A DNA stretch of 64,000 nt from Russula earlei. Its lineage: Eukaryota; Basidiomycota; Agaricomycetes; Russulales; Russulaceae. Numbering within the stretch: position 1 is the stretch's first letter; the number at the start of each line of letters is the position of its first letter. This document shows, piece by piece, positions 23,767-34,859 of the stretch. Location: the NCBI GenBank assembly GCA_025769875.1, contig JAGFNK010000006.1, positions 124,001 through 188,000 on the forward strand, written 5' to 3'. The notes beneath the pieces were generated by a model that ran no database searches, had not been told where the DNA came from, and saw nothing but the letters and a program-made list of their open reading frames with translations. Both the position numbers and the translations under genes were made by a program.

Positions 23767-24061
23767 GAACATGTCATATCAGTAGTTTAGTTCCTAATAT
23801 ATAACCTGTTACCTGTAATACAGCTGTTCAATCCCCCGTGCCGTCCTGTTTGAGTTCACCGTAAGTTGATATACAGTACAGGGTCAGGACAGGTAGACCT
23901 GTTTGGACCTGTCAAATATATGGCCATACCCATAATATGGTACAGTGAACAGCCCTACTGTCACAATGCACCCCCTGTTTTTTTGACCAACTGGCCATAC
24001 TGATGCCATGTCTGATCAACAGAACCAAGAGGAAAACCAGCTAGAACATCAATGACCCCAT

Positions 24062-25366
24062 ATGCAGGCAGTAGTCCCACCTCATATTTGGGCCATTGTT
24101 CAGGCCATTGGTGTCCTTGCTCACCTCACCTATGCAAGAGTGATTGAACACATTGCTCCTCACTATGACACCACCCCATATCACACATCTGCCCTCTCCA
24201 GAGAAGCCTGGGTGCAGGAGCTACTCAATGGGCATCCACAACATATTTGGAATGAACTTGGTGTTTATTGGAGTACATTTATTGTCCATGTCAAAGCCAT
24301 GCAAGCCCTTGGCATCCAGTCATCATGGCATGTTTCAATCAAAGAGCAACTCTCAATTTTCCTTTACACTGCAGTCACAGGGTTGACTTGCATTGATGTT
24401 GGAGAGCATTTTCAGTGGTCACCAGCCACAATTACAAAGTGAGTATCAATACATTTTTTTGATTGTTGCTAACAATCTTCCAGGTATTTCAAGTGGATTT
24501 TAAAAGCACTTGCAACACCTCCCTTCTACACAACATATGTGCACCTCCCTGATGCCAATTCACCCACTCCTCCTGAAATCCAAAATTCAACAAAGTTCTA
24601 TCTGTTTTTTGATCACATTCTAGGTGCTGTAGATGGCACCCACATCTTGTGCCACTCATCTGCTGCAGACCATGATGCAACAAGGAACTGCAAAGGTGTA
24701 CTCACTCAAAACTGCCTTGCTGCATGTTCCTTTGATCAGTGTTTCACTTATTTTATTTTTTGTCTGGCTGGGAGGGATCTACTGCTGATTCAACACTTTT
24801 CAATGACATGCACCAAACTGATTTCTACATTCCAGAGGGGAGGTATTACCTTGCAGATGCTGGCTTTGCCTCATCAGATGTATTGCTTGTCCCTTATTAA
24901 AATGTGCAGTATCATTTGTCTGAATGGAATCATGCCAACAATGCATAAGTGGTTTATTTTTTTTTTCAAATATCTCACTAACATTCTAAGTCCATGCAAT
25001 GCCAAAGAGTTGTTCAATCTACATCATGCATCCACTCACAATGTCATTGAGCAGACCTTTGGGATCCTCAAGCAGCACTTTCAAATCTTCCACTTTCCAC
25101 CAGAGTATGACATGACTATCCAAGCTCTCATCCCCCCTGCACTTGTGGTGCTTCACAACTTCATTCAATACTTTGATCCAGAAGATATCAACACATTTGA
25201 CAATGATGTAATCAACTTTGTATCAGATCCTGGCTCTGCTGGGGGACTGAGGAGAGGTCTGGTGATGCCTGGTGAGATGCACCAAGCAAATGACAGACAA
25301 GATAGGATCGTGAATGAGATGTGGGATCAATATCAGAGTTATCTTGAGGTTCATGGCACATGGTAA
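24062..25366 (+). pseudogene. PIF/Harbinger (DDE_4) transposase, decayed
   Basis: Exon 1 (24,062-24,440) ends SPATITK at GTGAGT; exon 2 resumes YFKWILKAL after CAG at about 24,484. The first catalytic Asp is in ILGAVDGTHILCHSSAAD, the second in YYLADAGFASSDVLL (other frame) and the Glu in NVIEQTFGILKQHF. A frameshift near 24,770 and stops near 24,900 and 24,945 break the DDE core, so the gene is dead. It is homologous to the better preserved transposase at 45,138-46,424 but too diverged to be a recent copy. Confidence 0.85.
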
Positions 25367-25588
25367 ATGTATTTTTTTGAATTTGCATCACAATCCCATT
25401 AAATCACATAGTAATGTGCCACCACAGGGTACATGGAGTCTGTGGGTTTTGATCCAAGGGCCAGTGTGGACAGAGAGGGACTGAGAGCAAGCACCTTGTC
25501 CTGAATGTGAGGCTTGACACTCAAGAGGTGTGCACAGGAGAGGGGAAGCATATGCACACCTGTGTGTAGACAGATTGGTGGTGGGAGG

Positions 25589-26551
25589 TGTCATGAACCA
25601 TTTCCCAGAGAGGGCCCTTGAAGGACCCTTCCTTAGTAGAGGAAACCCAGCCTCTATGGTGCCACCCTGTTCACATGGACAAAAGGGGTGAGTAGAGGTG
25701 TCCACAATATTGTGCATGCATTGTCGCATGAGCAATTCTCAGCACAATCAACATACAGCAAGCCGCACTTAATGGCAACCCTTTTAGCAGTAAAGAACAG
25801 TATTATAGCCTCTCTAAGGACCCTTTATGACGACTCTAAGTGCTCTACAAAAGGCACTAACAAGATACCAAAGGCCCTACAACATGTTATTAGACTAACT
25901 CTAATAATCTTAGAATGAACTATAAAGCAATACTAAGGACCTTAATAGAAGTATTAGGGTTGACTCTAAGGACCCTAATAGAACTATATAAGGGGCCTTA
26001 TAGGCAACTTTATTCCCTGAACCAAACTACAAGTCCTCAAATGACCAGCCCTAAACTAACTAACAGTAAATGAATCAGGTGCTTTGCACATGTACTAAAG
26101 CAGTGAACACATGGACAGTAAAGGCTCTTACTCATCAATAGAAGCCTTCTTACTCAGCAGCTTACTGAGCATGACTGAGCATGCTCAGTAAGCATACTCC
26201 AACTTCTTACTCATCCACCAACTGTGCTTGATAACAAGGTTATGACTTGTTCCCTATTTAGTAGTTCTCTTGTAGTATATAAGTGCTCAATAAAGTAGCG
26301 GACAGTCTTCAGACTGTCCATTTGTTTACAGCACTCTCTACTCTGGGGATACTCCTTTAAGGACCATCCCCTTGTGATCATTCTGGCCTCTTCCCTGTGT
26401 AATTGCTTGACACTGCCATTAACCATACCTCTTTGGTACTTGGTACTGCTTGGACCTTACTTCTTTCCCACGCTGTCTTGGATGTCTATCAAGTCATCTT
26501 TGAACTTATCCCTCACTCTTGAACTGGATTGTTCAACAGTGAGTCTTGAGA
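25589..26551 (+). mobile_element. Solo LTR, family 2 (complete copy)
   Basis: A 963-bp element starts TGTCATGAACCATTTCCC and ends GAGTCTTGAGA (expected CA changed to GA). It is flanked by the perfect 5-bp duplication GGAGG (25,584-25,588 and 26,552-26,556). It has TATATAAG and AATAAAG signals near 26,275-26,296 and the CAGTCTTCAGACTG palindrome just after. It serves as reference for the inverted LTR pieces at 8,868-10,037. The edges resemble family 1 (TGTYAYGAACC...GTCTTGACA), so the two families are related. Confidence 0.85.
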
Positions 26552-26556
26552 GGAGG

Positions 26557-27185
26557 TGTTTATTCACAAGCAGACAGGGAGCTTTTACACAAAGGCAAAA
26601 TACTGCCAGATAACTATCATTCAAGACAGTAGCTAGTGGTCCTTAAGTACTGAAAGGGAGGCAAGGTGTGGGTGGATGGCAATGGTGTTGTGCCATAGGT
26701 CAAAGGTTGGAGGAGCCAAGCTCCAACTCCAACATCAACCAGGAGGGGCATAGATTGTGAGGCAGGTGATGTTGACAGTGATCAACTTGAGCTGCCATCA
26801 TTGTTCCTGGGCATAGAGTGGGCAATGTGAGGGAATGAAGTCACAGCAGGTGCAGGGGTAGCAGACTTACATACCTTACAGCTGTTCCCAAACCCACCCA
26901 TGAATAAAATTGTCATCATTTTCAATGATTACCTTGAGGTAGAGATTGGCCATCTTCTCATCCATCTGAAAGAGGGTGAGTACCCCTAGAAATCTCATTG
27001 TTTGTCAGCCATTCATTGCTGGGATTGTTGGTCATCTTAAATCAGTCATAGAAATGCTTTGCTGCAATGATGCCAAGACTATCCACAGGTGGCAGTGGCA
27101 GTGGTTGTCCAATATAGCAAACCACATTGGTGAGGTCTTCAAAGGCCCCTCTGTAAAAGTCCAATTTGGTTGACTTCTTCTTTTT
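26557..27185. other. Unassigned repeat-like stretch
   Basis: No gene recognised. The composition is like the neighbouring transposon remnants, and short open frames have no recognisable motif. Confidence 0.35.
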
Positions 27186-27189
27186 AGTG

Positions 27190-28140
27190 TTCTTCTGGCC
27201 TGGCTTGGCCTGAAAGCCCCGGCTTTGGCCTGGCTTGAGGCGGCTTTGGCTTTCTCAAATCCCGAGCCAGGCCAAAGCCATCAAATCCAGCCAGCTTTGG
27301 CTTGGCTCAGCCTAGGCCACAGCTTTTATGTGTAAAATATGCTTAGTCGTAGAATGAGATAGTGGAGCAATGTTGCATCAATGGAAGCTACTATGCTATT
27401 CAGACCAATATATAGTCTCCTTGTCTTCATCCTCAATCAGTAGCTCATCCCAAGAAAACCCTTCAACATCTGACTCCTCCTCAGCATCGTTTTAATCCCC
27501 TCTACCCACATCTGCTAAACCTTCATCACGTTCCTCCAATTCCAATGTCGATGATGGTGCGGGTTCTTGGAAGAGCAAGTCACGCCGGATTGCACATTTG
27601 ATGCACTGGAGGGCCTCCACAATGTCACCCTTGAGACGACTGCGGTGTTTTGATATTGTGATCCCCCCCTGCAAGAATGCGCACTCACTCGAGACTGATG
27701 ATGACATAATTTCAAGATAGTCCCACATGAGTGAACCCCATGCAGGATGATAGTGTTGTGCATTGTACTATGAGATGTTGTTAGACACAGGTCATCAGAG
27801 TGTTCAGTTCAAAATACTCACACCCCACCACTGGACTGCCGTCCAGCCTTCCAGCACTTGCTCAGGAACATCCATATAGGCTTGGTAGTCATGAAGCCAT
27901 GGCCATTGAGGATCATCTGGCACATCCACCCCTATATCAGCTGTGTGGTCTTCTTCATTTTCATCAAGTTCTCGAAGCAGAGCTCACAGGCCCTTGCTCT
28001 TCATTGATAGTACCAGTCACATTGTCATGGGGCCTAGAAAATGGTCAATGAGTGTCCATTTGAGGGGCTCTACATCTGAGGGTGTGGTATCAAGTTCAGT
28101 AGAGGATTGTGGGATAATGCCGGCATGAGTGAGGAAGGTA
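27190..28140 (-). pseudogene. hAT transposon 2, transposase 3' part
   Basis: On the minus strand, YLEIMSSSVSSECAFLQGG, ITISKHRSRLKGDIVEALQC and IKCAIRRDLLFQE form the hAT C-terminal dimerisation domain of a family different from hAT 1. Upstream (27,800-28,050) stops interrupt the frame. The end near 27,190-27,330 is a GGCCTGGCTTGGCC-rich terminal region; related GGCC-rich sequence at 31,355-31,470 may mark the other side. Two solo LTRs (28,171 and 29,076) then lie inside what would be one original element of about 2.9 kb. Confidence 0.7.
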
Positions 28141-28170
28141 TCCAAGAGGAGATGGCATTCATAAGCAGTT

Positions 28171-28716
28171 TGTTAGGATTCTTGTGTCTCCTCATTCTCA
28201 TCTGCTTACCTATGCTCTGGTGACTCATTTCTGTTTACTCATATGCACTTATTCATCTGGCTTAGTGATCGCTTATTGATCCGCTTACTGGTTGATCGGT
28301 AATGGCTTACTCACTCCTTACTGGTTGATGACAGATACTAGGAAAGAATGACTCACGCGTGAGTCATTCATGACATTCTCGAATTGCGCTCTATGTATTT
28401 GGATACTACTGGTTCTCAGCTATGTGCACCCCAAGTTTCGTACAAAACGGATCAGTAGTTGTTGAGATATCATATAAATAGTCTGTAGTACCAAGAAGTC
28501 GAGCCTTATGCTCGACTTACTCTCTCAAACAAGAAACAACTATCTTGTCGACTATTCTATACAGTCTATTGAAGAACTCTAAGTGAAAGAGGCCCCTCTC
28601 TTCTCTTACACCTATTCTTCCTGAGATAATATCAAAGGGATCAAAGTCTAGTGCTTGAACTATATCAAGCAACTCTTTCACTAAGAGTCAGCGATAAGAT
28701 CAATCTGATCATAACA
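28171..28716 (+). mobile_element. Solo LTR, family 3 (copia-like)
   Basis: A 546-bp element starts TGTTAGGATTC and ends GATCATAACA, flanked by the perfect 5-bp duplication CAGTT (28,166-28,170 and 28,717-28,721). It contains a TATAAATA box near 28,473 and the hairpin GTCGAGCCTTATGCTCGAC. Ends and size fit Ty1/copia LTRs. Confidence 0.88.
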
Positions 28717-29075
28717 CAGTTGTGGCCCATGACATTAGCTTCCACATATTGAGCGCAAGAGACTCTGACAGCAATGGAGCTGATGCAAGAGGTTGAGCAC
28801 TAGGTGACTGTGGTTGTCGTCCTGAAATGCATTGAGCCAAGCTAGACAATTTGTCATTCATAGGAGAATGATGATTCGGTCACAAAGGTCTAGGAGGGTG
28901 GAATGTACCCTGGTGCGACTGCCCAGTGGGACTGCTACACAACTGTAGCCACCATTCTTTGAACTAAATGTACTGAGCAAACGAAATGGAAGAGAGGGAC
29001 ATGGACATACCTCAGCGAGATTGCACAGGCGGCATTGGATTGTGGTTATAGTAGCCCTGGGACTGGCCCTGTGAC

Positions 29076-29904
29076 TGTTACGAACCAAGGCCAGGCCCTG
29101 ACCGTAGATGGTCCTATTTCACTCAAGAGAGACCTCTCTCATTTTGCATTACCAACTCCCTTCCGTTTTCTGGGCTATCCCCCCTGCAGTGCAAGATATC
29201 GCTATTGCAAAGGCACTATAACACGACCAGGCACACGTTTCCTAATCGGGTAATCATCGCGTGGCAGCCACATGGCCACCCAGCCACCAAGGACCCAAAA
29301 CAGTGGCACAAACTCTTAGAAACTGTTGCATAAATCATCTGACGTCATCCAGGCTCCAATGACATCATAGCTGACTGAGCGACTCCACAGTGACCTCATA
29401 GGCTCACTAAGCACTCCACAGTGACATCATAATGATGTCATCGCTCCACAATGATCAGTAATGCGCTCAGTAAGCCTGAAACTTGACACAAGCAAGTTTA
29501 TGCCTCTGTAGTCCTATTGGATGGTACCAAAGAGTCTAGAATAGTCCCAGGTCTTTGTAATCGACCCTGTACACTGTATATAAGCCCCAATGAAGCATGG
29601 CAGTCGTCAGACTGTCCATTTGTGATACTCTCATCTTCCTGGGTACTCCCCTGCGACCGCTCAGTCTAAAGATTCCCCTCGCTTCCAAGGTACTCTTCAA
29701 TGACTGCCTTGTTTAAAGTCCCCTCGCTACACTGGCCTCTAGCCTTCGCCTTTGTCTCTTGCAACATCTACCAGTCCCCATCTGGTACCTCCTCGTCGTT
29801 TGGCTCGTCCTCTTGTTCAACGCCGCTTACGCCACGTATCATCTGTTCCGACCCTTGCCCACCTGCTCCTGAGTCCTTAGTGATCAGCAGTACGTGTCTT
29901 GACA
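29076..29904 (+). mobile_element. Solo LTR, family 1 (copy C)
   Basis: An 829-bp LTR starts TGTTACGAACCAAGGCC and ends TGTCTTGACA, flanked by the perfect duplication GTGAC (29,071-29,075 and 29,905-29,909). It is very similar to copies A and B; TATATAAG is near 29,577. Confidence 0.92.
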
Positions 29905-29909
29905 GTGAC

Positions 29910-31355
29910 AGAGAAAGATGTACCTGATTCCCATCACTAACTGTAGGACCCCACAGCAGATTCCCTGACACAGTGGCATTATCTACAGGATACAGGTCAG
30001 GGGTGCTCATGATGTGGGGTTGCGGGCTCACTCTCCACACCATGATGCAATGGCCTTTCTCCAGTGCATGGAATGTTTGGCAGTGGCAAAGCCATGAAGG
30101 ACTGATGGCCTGTATTAGAAATGCCTGCTAAGCCATGTGATGGTGTTGTGGGGACTGTTAGCAAGATTGGAGAGTTCTGTGAAGGGATCTCTAGAACATC
30201 ACAGTACTTGGCAACGGAACATTGCACACACAATGTAAGCAACTTATGCCCAAGTGATACTGGTGTCGAATCCAAATATCACCTTCCATTGTATTCATAA
30301 CTGACCAGATTTTATCATCTTTGGATCCTCTGGGCACAGCATCCAACAAAGAGCTTGAGAGAACACTGATCTCCTTGACAAGTTGTTTGACTGTTTCGGG
30401 AGTGGACATTTTGGATGCAGAAGGGGGAGGAGTGCAAATTGATGCAAAGGTGAGCATTCAGCACATCATCATATAGGCCACCAAGGCTTACATTGAACAT
30501 GTACTCGAGCAAAAAAGAAGGATGAGAGGGAAGCGCAGATACAACGATGAAAAACAACAGGCAACGATAGTGTGTCCATGCAAAGTCAACAAATTAAAGT
30601 TTGATGATTACCCCAATCAACAGCCTGTTGGGGCTTGACAGCCCGGTGTAAGGAGGATTATGGCTGGCCACGAAATCACGTGCGGAAACGCGACGCGACA
30701 CGACGTGACGCCTATCCTCTCCCTTGCCTCAGCTCGCTTTCATCCCTTGCCAACAGCTGCACACACACATGCATGCACCCGCGACCTCTCTTGTGCCCAA
30801 CTTCAAGCCCTTTCTACCAACCACGCGTATGCCAAACGCTCACAAGACACGATTGCGTGCCAGGCTGTCCACCACCGACTGCATTGCAGCCCTTGCCACC
30901 GACCACGCACCGACCTCACGAGCACGCCTACCACCTCACACCCGACGTCAAGACCCGGACGACCGCATCGCCCACCCATCGCCATATGCGCATGCACCCC
31001 ACGCTCTGGCACACGCGACGCGTTTCCGCGTCGAGCCTTTCACGATCGCCTAGACCGCCTCGCCCGGTCTCGATTGCCTTTCAAGACTCTACTTCCTTTC
31101 ATCATCTCATTTCCTTTCATTACATGCCCCCTCTTACTACTCCCCTTCTTGTATATAAAACACCTAGCTACCTTGTAGTAAAAAAAAGGAGAAGTCCAGT
31201 GGAATCAGAATCTTTTCCCCCTCATCTGTCCACCTCTGCCTGAACCAGAACGACTGCGCGCGACCACTTGTTCCTCCTCTCCCCCCCCTCCTCTACTCTT
31301 TCTGCTTGGACCGGTCAGCCTTACGATCTCACTCGCACGTCACCGGACGCGCTAC
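29910..31355. other. Unassigned part of the transposon nest
   Basis: It probably includes the 5' part of hAT 2 on the minus strand (open stretch 30,191-30,457 with STPETVKQLVKEISVL) and a GC-rich block at 30,640-31,060 unlike its surroundings. No domain recognised. Confidence 0.35.
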
Positions 31356-31472
31356 ACCGGCTCTGGCTTTTCAAATCTTAGGCCAGGCCAAAGCCATCAA
31401 GAAGCTGTCACTTTGGCCCAGCTTGGCCTGGCTTGGCCCGGCTCACAGCCTGAGGCCGGGCCAGGCAAAACA

Positions 31473-32260
31473 CTACTTCTTTTTCAATGCAGAGGAGTTG
31501 CCAGAAACCTTGAGAGAAGATTGCTTGCACTTGGCAACATTAGAGTGGTGTGAATTGTTTGATGGGGATGGAGATAATGATGGCTGGAGGGGAGTTGAGG
31601 ATGTCAATGGCCATGACAATGACAACAGCCCAATTGAAGGTGAAGGTAATGGTAATGGCCCATCAGGTACTTGTTGTGTGCCCCAATGGGCATATGAACC
31701 TGTGGCTCTCAATGGCATCAACTGTGCCATGGCATGAAAATGTGGCCAGCCAGCATTGGTGAATGACTCCAAGCATTTATTTTCCTAATGATAATGAGAT
31801 GTTGTTGTTGTTGGCAGACAAGATGATGGACACATACCTTGACCATCTCATCCCACTGTGCTCTTGTGTCATCATTCACATCCACCCCATTCTCATCACT
31901 GTATGGAATGCCTGATGTTGTCTTCAACTGGACAACATTGTGATATGCTGTCTTCATCAACCAGTCATATGAAGTCAGAATACAAGTAAAATGAATAGAA
32001 AAAAAAGACATTACTCTCAACCACTTTGATTTGCATGAGGATGGAGTCTTTTTTGCACCTTTCTTATGAGTAGCCTCAAGTATATCCACTACACCTTTGA
32101 AGACCAAATCCCTGAACATGTTGTTTGCAGTGGTGCCATCCAGATTGTGAGAAAGGAATTCTATGAATGCAGCCTCATCCTTGGTGGTCCAGTGAGCATT
32201 TTCCTAGGGAACATTAACCTGATGGGTAATTGCATCATCCTCAGATGCAGAGAGACTTGA
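31473..32260 (-). pseudogene. Myb/SANT-like protein of a Harbinger element, remnant
   Basis: The minus strand reads NMFRDLVFKGVVDILEATHK, KTPSSCKSKW (Myb/SANT-like helix with the conserved SCKSKW), then after an intron SYDWLMKTAYHNVVQLKTTS, GIPYSDENGVDV and RAQWDEMVK. After further frame changes comes a C-terminal S/T/P-rich piece ending SSALKKK at about 31,473. This is the DNA-binding partner protein that accompanies DDE_4 transposases in fungal elements. Its orientation is opposite to the nearby transposase at 24,062, so it belonged to a separate element. Confidence 0.7.
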
Positions 32261-32379
32261 GCAGGTTTGCATAGTGAGTGCACAGGGAAAAGATGGGGCA
32301 TTCTGTCACACAGCAGACATGTGGACATGCCTCCATGCCTGCACCTACTATTACTTAACAGGTGTTTCACCACCATTTA

Positions 32380-34040
32380 CTGATCACTGAATTACACCAC
32401 ATCAAGTACAAAATTATACTGATAGCATGCATGGTTCAAAAGATAAGCTTCATGGCTACCAGAAAATCTAATTATCTCAATGAAAAGTGAGGATGAAGCA
32501 ATGACAAGCACCCATGTCAAAAAGTACCTAGTGTTTCACCACCATGTCATGCAAAAGTAATGCTTTTGATGTCTGAAATCTGTGATCCAACATCAGCATC
32601 TGACAAGCCAAAGTGTGTTTTCAAGCATGTCACGACAGAACATATTAAGTATTTAAAAGCTTGACTGTTTACAACTAATAAGAGTTCTATTTACAATTAG
32701 AATGGATTGCCATTATTAAAGAAAGGTTATTGAAGTGAATTCTAGGAATGTACAGAATTATTGTGTGAATGGTATGCTCCATGAGGTGCAGGGAATGAAA
32801 TGAACAAGGGTGTAGCACGCCAGGTCGGGGCATGCAGAGTCTGTGGGGCTTGATCTGGCGGGTATGAGCTGAAGGGAGCAGGGAGCAAGCAAGGTCGTGC
32901 CCCAGGATGCAATGTGCATGCATGCGCATGAGAGAGTGTGTGTCTTCTTCAAGGAGAAGAGTGAGAGCTTGAGAGAGTCAAGGTGTTCTTAGCCACACGA
33001 GAGGGTCAATGCGAATACTAGAAAACTGATCCCATTCACTGAGCTGCTCAGCTATAGCTACTGGACAAGATAGTAGCTACTGATACTTAAATACAAAAAT
33101 GCTACTCCTCTGACTGCAAATCAAGAGCGCAAGGTGGTGCAGCAATGACAAAGGGACAAGACACTATGGGCAGTGAGCCCTCGGATCGAGTGGCAATGAC
33201 GTCTGTGCATGCATCATCTGCAACCATACGTATGCGCACGGCGGGGGCGAGGACGAGGTGAGTGACATTGATGGCGATCGTCTTGAGCCATTGTCACAGT
33301 GGGGAACGCGAGGGGATGACATCAAATGGAGAGTGTGGGAGGGAAGGAGAAGGAGGATAGGAAGGAGGACGCATGGGCGAGGGATGAGAGGAGAGGGAGA
33401 CAAAAGACGAAGGGAAACGAAGACGCATGGGCAAGGGATGCACAGGAAGTGGGGGCGAGTACAGGTCATGTGAGTTTCCCGGTCAGCGGGCTCACATACC
33501 TTATAAGGGGCAGACAGTGGGGTGAAAGGATGGGAAGATGTGGAGGGGCCGTGGAGAGTTATGAAGTTGGCATGAGAGTTGGGGATCGATGGTTGAGATG
33601 CTGCCTCCCCATTCACCAACTTTTGTTTTGTTTTGATGTTGATCAAATGTGCCCAAAATAGCACACTTGTTGGCACTTGAATTATGTTGGTGAAATGTCA
33701 CAGTGGGCCAGAAAACCACAAACTGCTCTATGATCATGGTAAAATTATTCTCAGTCCATAGGAAATATATATTGCTGATATGAGAAAAAAAATGGGAAGG
33801 ATCAGTTCACTCCTTGTATCTCAATGTTAAAAATATGTGATTCACTCCTCATAATGTAGCTTCTGCTGACCTCAACCTCAACCACAAATCAGGAAAAAAT
33901 CGTAGAAATGTTCCTAATACTTATAACCTCTCAGATCATCAATTTGAAGAAGATCAGAGATGTTTTGGGGCTTATAAAGTGTTATCAGCATGGTGGTGAA
34001 ACACTAGTACCTGTGGTGAAACACTCGGTAAGCGATAGTA
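32380..34040. other. Repeat-rich, no gene seen
   Basis: The phrase GTGTTTCACCACCAT recurs (about 32,365, 32,533 and, inverted on the plus strand as GGTGGTGAAACAC, near 33,993 and 34,013). A minus-strand open stretch at 33,164-33,676 is S/P/C-biased and unlike a real protein. A short A/T-rich tandem repeat of TTTTGAAATTTTGTAAAAG units begins near 34,118. Confidence 0.45.
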
Positions 34041-34044
34041 GTGA

Positions 34045-34185
34045 CTGTCTGGCAAATGCTGAGAAACCCTAAAAAAGAACTTTTGATATTCCGGAAACCC
34101 CTGAATTTCAAAATATTTGTAAAAGTTTTGAAATTTTGTAAAAGTTTTGAAATTTTGTAAAAGTTTTGTTGCCATGCTGCCATAC
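34045..34185. repeat. Right arm of the 13.5-kb inverted repeat
   Basis: Inverted partner of 20,690-20,875: reversed, it reads CAACAAAACTTTTACAAAAT then ATATTTTGAAATTCAGGGG and TAGGGTTTCTCAGCATTTG. It contains two extra copies of an 18-bp A/T-rich unit not present in the left arm. Confidence 0.7.
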
Positions 34186-34809
34186 TATCACCTAAGGGGA
34201 ACTCGCCATTCCACTACCATCTCGCCGATTTCATTTTCCCCTGTATCTGCTCAAACAACCCCATTTAAAACTTTGTAGTTATACTATTGAGTGCCATTAA
34301 TGTCATTCTAGCAAAGAAAAATGGAGGTCCATTGAGTGGTTTTCGAGTAGTATTTTGGCTGGGGGTCACGCCTGCATCACGCCTTCTGTCATGGCGGAGT
34401 GCGGAGTTTGATTCCAGCTGGGTGATCACCATACACTGACTCAGAGGAGTCTGGTCACCACTGCTGTTTTATCCTCTTAATGCCATGTTACAGGTGGTCC
34501 AATTGGCCAGCACAAGACCATACGTATGAGCAGCAGCTACAGGCAGCTATAACAATGATATATATTGATCTTTTACTTTTACTTGTGCAGCACTGGCCCA
34601 TGATGTGAGCACCGCGTTCCGTACATAGCAAGTCCTGGATTTCACTCAATAATGCTACTCCATTACAACTGTTTTCCCTAGTCCCCAATAAATACATTCA
34701 TCCCGGGCAGACTTTAATTTGGCATGTGTTACATGTCCGTTACTTTCGTGACATTTGTGACTGGCGAGATGGTAGTGGAATGGCGAGTTCCCCATAGGTG
34801 ATAGTATGG
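34180..34809. mobile_element. MITE-like element with 47-bp terminal inverted repeats
   Basis: CCATACTATCACCTAAGGGG (34,180) is mirrored by CCCCATAGGTGATAGTATGG ending at 34,809. The match continues inward to ...ACCATCTCGCC at 34,226 and GGCGAGATGG at 34,762, about 47 bp with two or three mismatches. The 535-bp interior has no ORF. A GTTTGATTCC phrase at about 34,407 loosely recalls a tRNA B box but gives no tRNA fold. This is a non-autonomous DNA transposon. Confidence 0.8.
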
Positions 34810-34858
34810 GGCCTCAAGTAAGAATTCTCGGTTGGTGGTAATAAATGAGGCCTTAATT
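34810..34858. mobile_element. Harbinger-type terminus at the edge of the WDR89 copy
   Basis: AGAATTCTCGGTTGGTGGTA at about 34,821 matches the end of the Harbinger element at 48,069-48,093 (AGAATTCTCGGTTGGTATCA), then TGAGGCCTTAA follows. It marks the junction where the transposon nest meets the truncated WDR89 copy. Confidence 0.5.
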
Positions 34859-34859
34859 A

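Larger units (their letters stand above)
20909..23957 (+). mobile_element. hAT transposon 1, complete ends, with nested solo LTR
   Basis: Left end TAGGGCTGTGCACCGTACCC and right end GTACAGTGAACAGCCCTA are imperfect inverted repeats. They are flanked by the perfect 8-bp target duplication CTGTCACA (20,901-20,908 and 23,958-23,965), the hAT hallmark. The interior encodes a broken transposase on the plus strand. Solo LTR B (22,636-23,463) interrupts it, so the hAT is older than that LTR insertion. Subterminal GTATGGGACC-rich repeats are present at both sides. Confidence 0.9.

Noticed and set aside
30635..31243. Overlapping long plus-strand open frames in a GC-rich block
   Set aside because: Two frames are open over the same interval with arginine/proline/threonine-rich products and no domain; likely chance in GC-rich DNA.
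33164..33676. 170-codon minus-strand open frame
   Set aside because: Composition is S/P/C/H-biased with no motif and lies in repeat-derived sequence; it reads like a shadow.
34380..34450. Possible tRNA-like sequence in the MITE
   Set aside because: Only a weak B-box-like phrase; no paired acceptor or anticodon stems could be drawn.
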